The position numbers and the translations under genes are program-made. The notes under the pieces are model-generated. The model was not told where the DNA came from and did no database searches. It saw nothing but the letters and a program-made list of their open reading frames with translations. From assembly GCA_028867095.1 (NCBI GenBank), contig JAGWHA010000013.1, positions 1 to 16,293 on the forward strand: 16,293 bases of DNA, read 5' to 3'. The DNA comes from Microcaldota archaeon (GTDB lineage Archaea > Micrarchaeota > Micrarchaeia > Micrarchaeales > CABMGC01). Position 1 is the first letter of the stretch. Each line of letters opens with the position of its first letter. Below are positions 6,641 to 12,852 of the stretch, in pieces.

Positions 6641-7546
6641 ATGATGAATTTCCTTAGCGCAGAAGACTTTTCAAAGTCCCAGATAGAGGAAATATTCGAG
6701 ATTGCAGACCAGCTAAAGGCGGGCAAGTCCGAGCTGGCGCTAAAGCCTGGCGCAATAGCGGTACTTCTTTTTGAGAAGCCTTCCACAAGGACCAGAATAT
6801 CATTCGAGGTTGCGATGATTCAGCTTGGCGGCAACTACATCTTCATCAACCCCGCCACAACCCAGCTTTCAAGGGGCGAGAGTTGGTCGGATACCGCAAG
6901 AGTGCTCAGCGATTATGTCGATTTCATAATATGCAGGCTCTACAAGCACGATGCCCTGATGGAAATTGTGAAGAGCTCGACCGTCCCAGTGATAAACGCG
7001 CTCACCGACCAGGAACACCCTACGCAGGCACTGGGAGACCTCTACACGATAAGGGAGAGCAAGGGCAAGCTCAAGGGGCTCAAGATGGCGCTGTTTGGAG
7101 ACACTGCAAATAACACGTTCAATTCGCTGATGATAGCCGGCACGATGATGGGCATGGAAATCGCGCTTGTCGGTCCGAAATCCTACCTCCCAAACGTAAA
7201 GTTCGTATCCAAGGCAAAGGAGTACGGGATTGTAAAGACATTCGATGACGTCCAGGAGGGAGCGGAGGGCGCAGACGTCTTATATACGGACACATTTGTC
7301 AGCATGGGGGAGGAGGCCGAAGCGGACCTGAGAAGGAAGCTCTTCATGCCCTACCAGCTAAACCAGAGCGTTCTAGACATTGCTGAACCAAAGGCTCTTG
7401 TCATGCACCCGCTGCCTGCCCACAGGGGCGAGGAGATAACAGGAGACGTGCTTGACGGAAAGCAGAGCATAGCGTTCGAGCAGGCAAAGAACAAGCTGCT
7501 CATCGAGAAGGCGATAATCCTCTACATCGCTGGAAAGGAGGCCTAG
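6641..7546 (+). CDS. argF: Ornithine carbamoyltransferase
   Basis: It makes citrulline from carbamoyl phosphate and ornithine, or runs the reverse catabolic reaction. The carbamoyl-phosphate site S-T-R-T-R is at residues 48-52 and H-P-T-Q at 126-129. The second domain has F-G-D-T-A-N-N-T-F-N-S and the ornithine loop D-T-F-V-S-M-G-E-E at 217-225, which separates it from aspartate carbamoyltransferase. The oddity is the loop H-P-L-P-A-H-R-G-E-E at 256-265: ornithine enzymes normally read H-C-L-P there, with the cysteine lining the ornithine pocket, whereas H-P-L-P is the aspartate-enzyme form. Length (301) is normal. Tandem ATGs open the gene 3 bases after the preceding stop. No other arginine gene is nearby, so an anabolic or catabolic role cannot be decided here. 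Confidence 0.88.
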   Translation: MMNFLSAEDFSKSQIEEIFEIADQLKAGKSELALKPGAIAVLLFEKPSTRTRISFEVAMIQLGGNYIFINPATTQLSRGESWSDTARVLSDYVDFIICRLYKHDALMEIVKSSTVPVINALTDQEHPTQALGDLYTIRESKGKLKGLKMALFGDTANNTFNSLMIAGTMMGMEIALVGPKSYLPNVKFVSKAKEYGIVKTFDDVQEGAEGADVLYTDTFVSMGEEAEADLRRKLFMPYQLNQSVLDIAEPKALVMHPLPAHRGEEITGDVLDGKQSIAFEQAKNKLLIEKAIILYIAGKEA

Positions 7547-8263
7547 CTATTCTCCCCACACGTCAGCCTTTATGTTCGCCTTGTCCACTCCAAGCTCGAC
7601 GAGCGCAGCCTCGATCGCCTTCGTGAACTTCAGCGGTCCGCAGACATAGCAGGTCCTTTCCTTAGGGTCTGAAACGTGCCTTGAGATCATTGCGGCGTCA
7701 ATGTGCCCGTACTCCCCGTCCCATCCCGGCACGTTTTGCTCCCTTGTGACGCTCCTCGTCATCTCGAACTTGAGGCTCGTCTTGTATCCCTCAAGCTCGT
7801 CCTTTCTGATCGTTTCCGTAGAAAATCGCATGCTGTAGAGCAGCTTTATGTCAGTGTCGAGCTTCTTCTCTGCGATGAGCCTGAGCATCGAGAGGAACGG
7901 CGCGACGCCCGTGCCTCCAGCAACGAAGAGAACCTTCTTGTTCTGGTTCGGGTCGTACTTGAACTGCCCGTGCGGCCCGCTCACATAGTAGACGTCTCCC
8001 ACCTTCGCGGTATCGAGCTTGGAGGTGAATCTGCCATGTATCATGCTTATCGCGAACTCGAGGGTGTCCTCATCCGGCTTCGATGCGAGAGAGAACGCCC
8101 TGCCGATCTCCTCCCCAGTCTCCTGGTTCTTATAGTAGATCATGACGAACATTCCAGGATCATAGCTTAGCTTGCTTCCGTCCTGCGCCCTGAACTTGAA
8201 GATGCTCACCTCTGGAGTCTCCTTAATTATCTCCGATATCAGGTATGGCTTTTTTGTTATCAT
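7547..8263 (-). CDS. FAD/NAD(P)-binding oxidoreductase (ferredoxin-NADP reductase family)
   Basis: This is a single-polypeptide flavin reductase that moves electrons between NAD(P)H and an unidentified acceptor. The FAD barrel carries R-A-F-S-L-A-S at residues 55-61 and G-R-F-T-S-K-L at 77-83, and the nucleotide domain has G-G-T-G-V-A-P at 116-122 and C-Y-V-C-G-P at 205-210. The C-terminus V-W-G-E has an aromatic residue near the end that could stack on the flavin. It lacks any four-cysteine 2Fe-2S segment, so it is not a PyrK or a phthalate-dioxygenase-type reductase with a fused ferredoxin. The winged-helix gene lies 24 bases upstream on the same strand and no TATA box is evident between them, so they are probably co-transcribed. 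It abuts the carbamoyltransferase tail to tail with no spacer. Confidence 0.9.
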   Translation of the reverse strand: MITKKPYLISEIIKETPEVSIFKFRAQDGSKLSYDPGMFVMIYYKNQETGEEIGRAFSLASKPDEDTLEFAISMIHGRFTSKLDTAKVGDVYYVSGPHGQFKYDPNQNKKVLFVAGGTGVAPFLSMLRLIAEKKLDTDIKLLYSMRFSTETIRKDELEGYKTSLKFEMTRSVTREQNVPGWDGEYGHIDAAMISRHVSDPKERTCYVCGPLKFTKAIEAALVELGVDKANIKADVWGE

Positions 8264-8287
8264 AAAATCAACCCGCTTTAGTGGCGG

Positions 8288-8614
8288 TCAGTTCTCCCCG
8301 AGGTTCTCGACGATCTTCTCGAACTTCTCCACGGACTTTATTATCTCCTTCAGCTTTGGATTGAGTATGTACCCCAGCCCGTAGCCCCTGTCAGTTCGGA
8401 TGTGGGTGGGCTGCAGCACGTTCAGCTGCATCGAGAGGTCCCTGAGCGTGATTATAAGCGTCTTTCGCGTGAAGCTGCCCCCAAGCTTTTGGTAGAGCTC
8501 CCTTGTCGTTCGCGGGGATTTCTCCATGAGTAGTTTTAGGACTGCGTAATTGGGCCTGCTGAGAAGCTTTCTTATCTTCCAGATTTCGTCCTTTTCCCTC
8601 TCCTTTCCTGGCAT
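8288..8614 (-). CDS. Winged-helix transcriptional regulator (108 aa)
   Basis: This is a small DNA-binding protein. Residues 15-85 have the three helices and wing of a winged helix: N-Y-A-V-L-K-L-L-M-E, T-T-R-E-L-Y-Q-K-L, a recognition helix around T-R-K-T-L-I-I-T-L-R-D-L, then a wing T-D-R-G-Y-G-L-G-Y. The last 20 residues form an amphipathic helix that could dimerise. No effector domain or metal site is visible, so the signal is unknown. ATG 8614 is about 25 bases from a TATA box at 8636-8645, and an imperfect palindrome GCATATGTATGC covers the start codon. It is followed by the flavin reductase in the same direction and is divergent from the pilus operon, so it could regulate either or itself. 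Confidence 0.8.
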   Translation of the reverse strand: MPGKEREKDEIWKIRKLLSRPNYAVLKLLMEKSPRTTRELYQKLGGSFTRKTLIITLRDLSMQLNVLQPTHIRTDRGYGLGYILNPKLKEIIKSVEKFEKIVENLGEN

Positions 8615-8635
8615 ATGTATGCATAACCCATCAAG

Positions 8636-8645
8636 TTTTATAAAC
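8636..8645 (-). promoter_or_regulatory. TATA box of the regulator/reductase operon
   Basis: The minus strand reads GTTTATAAAA, centred about 25 bases before the ATG at 8614, so the message is probably leaderless. Confidence 0.6.
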
Positions 8646-8727
8646 GTATATTTTGTTTATGCAGAGCAACAAAAAATCTTTTTTTGAGCATCTTTTAGGA
8701 AGGTATATATATCTTGTTCTGTATATC

Positions 8728-8748
8728 TTAGTATATAATTTATACTAA
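8728..8748 (+). promoter_or_regulatory. Pilus operon promoter with an inverted-repeat operator candidate
   Basis: TTAGTATA (8728-8735) and TATACTAA (8741-8748) are a perfect 8-base inverted repeat with a 5-base spacer. The repeat lies on the TATA region GTATATAATT (8731-8740), about 25 bases before ATG 8761. A regulator bound here would block TBP. A direct repeat of TATATCTT (8708-8715 and 8722-8729) lies just upstream. The 146-base gap 8615-8760 holds nothing else but the promoter of the divergent regulator gene. Confidence 0.5.
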
Positions 8749-8760
8749 AGTAATCAATTG

Positions 8761-10275
8761 ATGCATATGGTAAATATTAAATTCTGGAAGCCGCGGCAAA
8801 AACCTCAGATTCAAAGGCAAAGGGAGGCATTTAGTTTTATCGTCGAATTTGTTCCACATTCCGTGACGCAAGAAGAGGCAAACCTGCCAATTAAGAGAGA
8901 TTTGGCAAAGATCAATGGGATTAACCGGTATTTGGTCTGCAGCGACCTTGGGGAAATCAAAAAATTTGACCTAGATCTAATGGAATCAGCAAAATTTTCA
9001 GTCATACAAGCGTTGAGTGCTAGGGAAAGCAATTCTGCCACAGATTTTGAATCCGCAAAAGACATCGCAACCGCTGAATTAAGCAAATCACTCCCTATTG
9101 ATCGTGCAACAAGGCTTGCTCTCCTTGTAGCTTACGATACTGTGGGGCGTGGCCCGATAAGCATTTTACTGGACGACAAAGTAAATATTGAAGAAATCGA
9201 GATAAACTCCCCAACAGGTCTAATCTCAATATACCATTCAAGATATGGAAGGTGTTCCACCAACCTCCGATTTAGTAGCGAAGAGCAATTCAGGCACACA
9301 ATAAACCGCTTTGTTTACGATTCGGAAAAAGAACTCAATGAATCAACCCCTATAATTGATGCTCAGGTCGGGGAATCAAGGCTCCACGCCCAGATAAAAC
9401 CATATTCTCAGAGCGGAGCATGCGCAACTATAAGATTGAATGGGAGAAAGGAGTCGAATCTCAGCCATATCCTAGGCGGAGGAACAACTAATTTCGAGCA
9501 ACTTGCCTATCTTTGGCTTGCTGTAGAAAATAAATCAAATATAATTATTTCAGGGGCTCCCGCAAGCGGAAAAACTACTCTATTGATCTCTCTTTTGTCC
9601 TTTGTGCCGAGATACCTTAGGGGGATAACAATAGAGGAGGACGTGAACGAATTAAAATTCTATTCTAACCTCTCGAGCATAGTATCACTCTATGGCTCAA
9701 AGCAGAAGAATTCTGTCTCGACAAAGGAACAGGTAATAAACGCCCTACGCATGCGTCCCGATCTGCTTATTGTGGGCGAGATGAGAGGAGAGGAAGCAAA
9801 GGAACTCTTCGCAGGGGCGAATCTCGGAATCCCATTCTTTACGACAATGCATAGCAACGATTCCGAAATGTCACTGATAAAAAGGCTACTTGTAAGGCCG
9901 ATGAGCGTCGATCCCCAGGCGATTAGCTCCCTTGACATCTCGATACAGATGAGTAACAAAGGGATAGAGCGCAGGGAAATCGCGGAGATTACCGAGTACA
10001 AATGGCTAAGCCGGGCAGAAATACTTGGAGAGGGTACCAAGGTAGGGGACGATATGGTAAGGATGGACCCTCTTGCAGTAAATTCCACAATCAATCCGAA
10101 CCTTTTGAAAGAATCCAAAGTGATTGCCAACTATGCAAGGAACAATGAAATTACAAAGACCTTGGCGATCAAAGAACTCAAAAAGCGCGCGGAGTTCCTT
10201 AAGGAAATATGCTCCGCCCCTAAATCCACCTTAGACTTTACAGAAAGCCTTTACCGCTACGGCGTGGTAGAATGA
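8761..10275 (+). CDS. Type IV pilus/archaellum-type secretion ATPase (GspE/VirB11 superfamily)
   Basis: This is the cytoplasmic hexameric ATPase that drives pilin assembly or secretion. Numbered from ATG 8761, the Walker A loop G-A-P-A-S-G-K-T-T lies at 265-273, the acidic box E-E-D-V-N-E at 292-297, Walker B with L-L-I-V-G-E-M-R-G-E-E-A at 335-346 and the His box T-M-H-S-N-D at 362-367. The segment R-L-H-A-Q-I-K-P before Walker A is the usual N-terminal-domain/hinge strand. There is a poorly conserved N-terminal domain of about 120 residues. Length is 504, within the archaeal range. TATA boxes fit ATG 8761 or ATG 8767. The stop overlaps the next start (ATGA). It is the first gene of the pilus operon. 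No second ATPase is present, so retraction is not indicated. Confidence 0.94.
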   Translation: MHMVNIKFWKPRQKPQIQRQREAFSFIVEFVPHSVTQEEANLPIKRDLAKINGINRYLVCSDLGEIKKFDLDLMESAKFSVIQALSARESNSATDFESAKDIATAELSKSLPIDRATRLALLVAYDTVGRGPISILLDDKVNIEEIEINSPTGLISIYHSRYGRCSTNLRFSSEEQFRHTINRFVYDSEKELNESTPIIDAQVGESRLHAQIKPYSQSGACATIRLNGRKESNLSHILGGGTTNFEQLAYLWLAVENKSNIIISGAPASGKTTLLISLLSFVPRYLRGITIEEDVNELKFYSNLSSIVSLYGSKQKNSVSTKEQVINALRMRPDLLIVGEMRGEEAKELFAGANLGIPFFTTMHSNDSEMSLIKRLLVRPMSVDPQAISSLDISIQMSNKGIERREIAEITEYKWLSRAEILGEGTKVGDDMVRMDPLAVNSTINPNLLKESKVIANYARNNEITKTLAIKELKKRAEFLKEICSAPKSTLDFTESLYRYGVVE

Positions 10276-10970
10276 ACACAAAAATACTTTTTGCAATCAC
10301 TTCCTCACTCTCTCTTGCACTATTGTTGTTTTACATCAACCAGCCTACAGACCTTGTTTCAATGGCTATGCTAATGTGGGTCTCGACCACCTCATGCCTG
10401 ATCTACTTTCTGTGCAACAAGTATCTCACAGGCATATACTTCAAAAAAATTAAGGAAAACAGCCTAATCGAGTCTCTGTTCCAATTCCTCTACTACAGCT
10501 CAAGGGGAAATACTTCTCTGAAAAGCCTCTCGTACATCATCAAAAATTCCAGAGTCAATGAGATAAAAAAAGGCTTTGAAAATGTAAGCCGGCAAATTAA
10601 ATTTGGAAGGCCCACCATTCAAGCTTTGGAAGCATTATTTGCAAGGTATTCGATACCGGTGAATCTAAATCCCTCGGAAGGTGGCGGATTCCAAAACTCA
10701 CTTAGAAAATTTCTTTCGCTATACTCCAAAAACAAAAACCGAGACAGTTCCCTAATACTTGACTCCCTTCAGAGAAACTCCACAATAAACATGTTCCTAT
10801 CGACCTTGCTGCCATCATTTTTGCTGTTTATCTTTGTCGGCACCTCGGTAATCTCCCCCTCAAATACTGGGTTACTTTTCATATCTTTGATGATGCTTAT
10901 CGTCGTTCCTTCGATTTACGCAATTAGCAGTACTATTTTCTCAAGGAGATTGATTGCAGAGATTGTCTAG
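10272..10970 (+). CDS. Pilus platform membrane protein, first half (T2SF-like)
   Basis: This looks like the N-terminal half of the inner-membrane platform (TadC/PilC/ArlJ type) that the ATPase pushes on. In 232 residues there are two membrane helices near residues 5-24 and 30-50, a basic cytoplasmic T2SF-like domain at about 55-170 with G-R-P-T-I-Q-A-L-E-A-L, then two more helices near 174-195 and 200-224. Archaeal platform proteins normally carry two such cytoplasmic domains in one chain of about 500-600 residues; here the second follows as a separate gene overlapping by 17 bases. The start overlaps the ATPase stop as ATGA, so the genes are translationally coupled. The platform call rests on topology, motif style and position after the ATPase. 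Confidence 0.8.
   Translation: MNTKILFAITSSLSLALLLFYINQPTDLVSMAMLMWVSTTSCLIYFLCNKYLTGIYFKKIKENSLIESLFQFLYYSSRGNTSLKSLSYIIKNSRVNEIKKGFENVSRQIKFGRPTIQALEALFARYSIPVNLNPSEGGGFQNSLRKFLSLYSKNKNRDSSLILDSLQRNSTINMFLSTLLPSFLLFIFVGTSVISPSNTGLLFISLMMLIVVPSIYAISSTIFSRRLIAEIV
10943..10950 (+). promoter_or_regulatory. Shine-Dalgarno site deciding the start of the second platform gene
   Basis: AAGGAGAT lies inside the end of the first platform gene, 5 bases (counted from GGAG) before the TTG at 10954. It supports a real, separately initiated second gene rather than a single gene broken by a sequencing frameshift. Confidence 0.65.
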
Positions 10971-11622
10971 ATTAATTTGTAGAGCAAGGGAGCTAGGGAA
11001 GCAGGATTCAGTTAGCGATGCTGAAATCTCCGCCTTTGCACTCAATCTGCTTACAAACTACAGGAAAAACAATTCTGCTCTCAAATCTCTGCAGGAAAGC
11101 ACAGGAAGTGATCCTAAATACCGCAAATTTGCCGCCGTGTCAAGAAAATACCTGCTTTCGAACTTGACTGCGATCGAAAGAGCCCATTTTGAAGAGCCAA
11201 ACCTCAATATGTTACTAGGCATTGTTCATATCGGTATAACCACTGGTGCCGATATTACAAAAAACCTTGAGGATTTTCTTGAGTGGATAGATGCCAAGAT
11301 AGAAAGGGAGAACAGGGTAAGGTCAAAAGTGAGTGGGATGCAGGTACTCTCCCTTCTTGGAATTGTGTTCTTCTTCCCCCTATTCAGCGGAATAACTGCC
11401 AGCATAGTCAGAAGTTCACTTACCGGCCCTGCAGCTGCATCAACTGTAACTGGACTCAGGCTAATTGGGATAGGTTACGTCCTTATCGCAACACTGATAA
11501 CAAACTCGCTGCTGAATCCTTCCAGAGGACTTATCGCGATTCTTAAATCCTCACTTCCGATGGCATTCCTGGGCTGCGCGCTCCAGACAATTGCTTACAC
11601 ATTTTCCTCTTATGCTATATAG
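10954..11622 (+). CDS. Pilus platform membrane protein, second half (T2SF-like)
   Basis: This is the companion of the preceding platform gene. Residues 20-130 form a cytoplasmic T2SF-like domain (F-A-L-N-L-L-T-N-Y and G-I-T-T-G-A-D-I-T-K-N-L-E-D-F-L), followed by three predicted membrane helices near 131-150, 165-185 and 195-217. The two proteins together match the length and topology of one ordinary archaeal platform protein. The start is a TTG with a good AAGGAG site, overlapping the previous gene by 17 bases. It could alternatively be viewed as a TadB/TadC-like pair, but both chains are shorter than those. Its TAG stop is part of the AGGTGA ribosome site of the next gene. Confidence 0.78.
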   Translation: MQRLSRLICRARELGKQDSVSDAEISAFALNLLTNYRKNNSALKSLQESTGSDPKYRKFAAVSRKYLLSNLTAIERAHFEEPNLNMLLGIVHIGITTGADITKNLEDFLEWIDAKIERENRVRSKVSGMQVLSLLGIVFFFPLFSGITASIVRSSLTGPAAASTVTGLRLIGIGYVLIATLITNSLLNPSRGLIAILKSSLPMAFLGCALQTIAYTFSSYAI

Positions 11623-11631
11623 GTGAAAAAA

Positions 11632-11883
11632 ATGAACGCAAGAATAAACTTTGCAGTGGAGGTGCAGGCCCTCTTGGCTATTGCCAAGTCCATGAAGGGG
11701 CAGGGCTCTTTGGAGTACATCATGATGCTTGCGGCAGCAAGCCTGGTTGTCGCAGTGGCTCTTGCGATGGTTGTAAAGCTCAAGGGAGCTGCTGTGACAA
11801 CCGTGCTGGTTAATGGCAGCAACAGCAGCATAAGCGGCGCCATCTCTCACGAACTTGCCACTCTAGCAAGCAACAGCGTGTAA
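11632..11883 (+). CDS. Pilin with class III signal (QGSLEY), long leader
   Basis: This is a small pilus subunit. The motif K-G|Q-G-S-L-E-Y at residues 22-28 is the archaeal class III prepilin signal, cleaved between Gly23 and Gln24 by an EppA/FlaK-type peptidase, with the key Glu at +5 and a hydrophobic helix following (M-M-L-A-A-A-S-L-V-V-A-V). The mature chain is only 60 residues, like a minimal structural pilin with helix and short head. The leader is odd: about 23 residues and partly hydrophobic rather than short and charged. ATG 11632 is preceded by AGGTGA at 11621-11626, five bases of spacer. An internal ATG 11692 would give a three-residue leader but has no ribosome site. It is the first and smallest of the strict class III pilins here after the platform genes, so it may be the main subunit. 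Confidence 0.85.
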   Translation: MNARINFAVEVQALLAIAKSMKGQGSLEYIMMLAAASLVVAVALAMVVKLKGAAVTTVLVNGSNSSISGAISHELATLASNSV

Positions 11884-11885
11884 GG

Positions 11886-12269
11886 ATGGGCAGGGGACAG
11901 CTTTCATTGGAATTTCTCATCTACCTCTCCCTAGCCGGGGTTTCTTTGCTCTTTGCAACCGGCATACTGAGCGCAGCAGCCCCAGGCCTGAGAAATTCAA
12001 TGGATTATTATATGACCTCAACGCTCATTGGAGGAATAAACGATGCAGTCCTTTCAGGCTCTAGTGGCTCTGATATCTCCGGCTTTCTCCCATTAGGCAT
12101 CTGCAATTCTTCGATTAGCGGGGACACTCTGTCGACCAATTATGGGGAATTCAGCCTTATCGGTGGGATAGTCGTAGCTCCAGGTTCGTTCTGCCCTGAC
12201 GGGCAAATGGCGAAATTCAGCATTCAATACAATGCAGGTAATATTGAACTAATCAGGGCGGCTCGATGA
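11886..12269 (+). CDS. Pilin with class III signal (QLSLEF)
   Basis: The start M-G-R-G|Q-L-S-L-E-F is a textbook class III prepilin signal with cleavage after Gly4, Glu at +5 and a hydrophobic helix to about residue 30. The remaining 95 residues form an extracellular head with two cysteines (L-G-I-C-N and S-F-C-P-D) that could bridge, and an N-S-S sequon. It begins 2 bases after the previous stop and its own stop overlaps the next start as ATGA. Function: structural or minor pilin of the machine built by the upstream ATPase and platform. Confidence 0.87.
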   Translation: MGRGQLSLEFLIYLSLAGVSLLFATGILSAAAPGLRNSMDYYMTSTLIGGINDAVLSGSSGSDISGFLPLGICNSSISGDTLSTNYGEFSLIGGIVVAPGSFCPDGQMAKFSIQYNAGNIELIRAAR

Positions 12270-12478
12270 ACGCTCAGATAAGCTTTGAATTGATGATACT
12301 CATGGCCCTAGCCCTCTCCGTCTCCCTTTTTTCACTTGTTTGGCTGGAGAGCCTTCACGCCTCAATGCAACTCTCAATCCCAGCGTTGAAGAATTATTCC
12401 TGCGCTTCAGCAGCATACACTTCAGAATTGCTTAAATCCTGCATAAATTGCATAACCCCGGGTGCCGCAAGATGTTGA
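12266..12478 (+). CDS. Mini-pilin with class III signal (QISFEL), Cys-rich tail
   Basis: The start M-N-A|Q-I-S-F-E-L keeps Gln at +1, Ser at +3 and Glu at +5 of the class III signal, followed by a hydrophobic helix to about residue 28. The mature protein is about 67 residues, little more than a pilin helix and a short tail carrying four cysteines, two of them close together (C-I-N-C), the last at the C-terminus. Such a short subunit could cap or prime the fibre rather than form its body. Start and stop both overlap neighbours by a few bases, so it is tightly coupled to them. Confidence 0.78.
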   Translation: MNAQISFELMILMALALSVSLFSLVWLESLHASMQLSIPALKNYSCASAAYTSELLKSCINCITPGAARC

Positions 12479-12852
12479 ACCATAAAGCAATACTCATTTC
12501 CCTGGACGCCATGATTTCACTGCCATTAGTCCTTGCAGCCTTTTTTCTGGTATTTGAAAGCTACCACGGTAGCGCGGTGCAGCTAGGCTCTTTGGCCCAG
12601 ATGCAGGCACTCGAGCTGAAACTTTATTCAAAATCGCAGCTTCTTATTCAGACTCTCAAGTTGCTCAATCTTAATTATACCGCTGCAACCACATTCTCCA
12701 GAAACTTTGCAGAGTCAAATCGCATAAATCTGACAGTCGCCCCTCTCCCAAATGCTACTTCTGATTCATGCTTCGGAATACATGCGTGCCGGATTGTCGA
12801 AATCGACAATAAATCCTATCTGATGGTGCTAAAAAATGAAAATACAAGCTAG
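12472..12852 (+). CDS. Pilin-like protein with SLDAM-type N-terminus
   Basis: This is a single-pass protein of 126 residues: a short polar N-terminus, a membrane helix near residues 8-27 beginning I-S-L-D-A-M-I-S-L-P, then an extracellular domain with a helical first half and a Cys pair (S-C-F-G-I-H-A-C). It lacks Q-x-S-x-E, but has an acidic residue set into the hydrophobic helix as pilins do at +5. A later protein in the operon shows the same pattern (T-I-E-A-M-V-S-L), so I read both as one minor-pilin-like family. ATG 12472 overlaps the previous stop; the frame is open further upstream to 12448, but that part overlaps the mini-pilin and has no ribosome site. Confidence 0.7.
   Translation: MLNHKAILISLDAMISLPLVLAAFFLVFESYHGSAVQLGSLAQMQALELKLYSKSQLLIQTLKLLNLNYTAATTFSRNFAESNRINLTVAPLPNATSDSCFGIHACRIVEIDNKSYLMVLKNENTS

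Noticed and set aside
6641..7546. Aspartate carbamoyltransferase because of the HPLP motif
   Set aside because: The S-M-G-E-E ornithine loop and the A-H-R-G-E-E sequence after HPLP are of the ornithine enzyme; the aspartate enzyme has H-P-L-P-R and no S-M-G.
7547..8263. PyrK-type dihydroorotate dehydrogenase electron-transfer subunit
   Set aside because: The C-terminal four-cysteine 2Fe-2S segment is missing and no PyrD is nearby.
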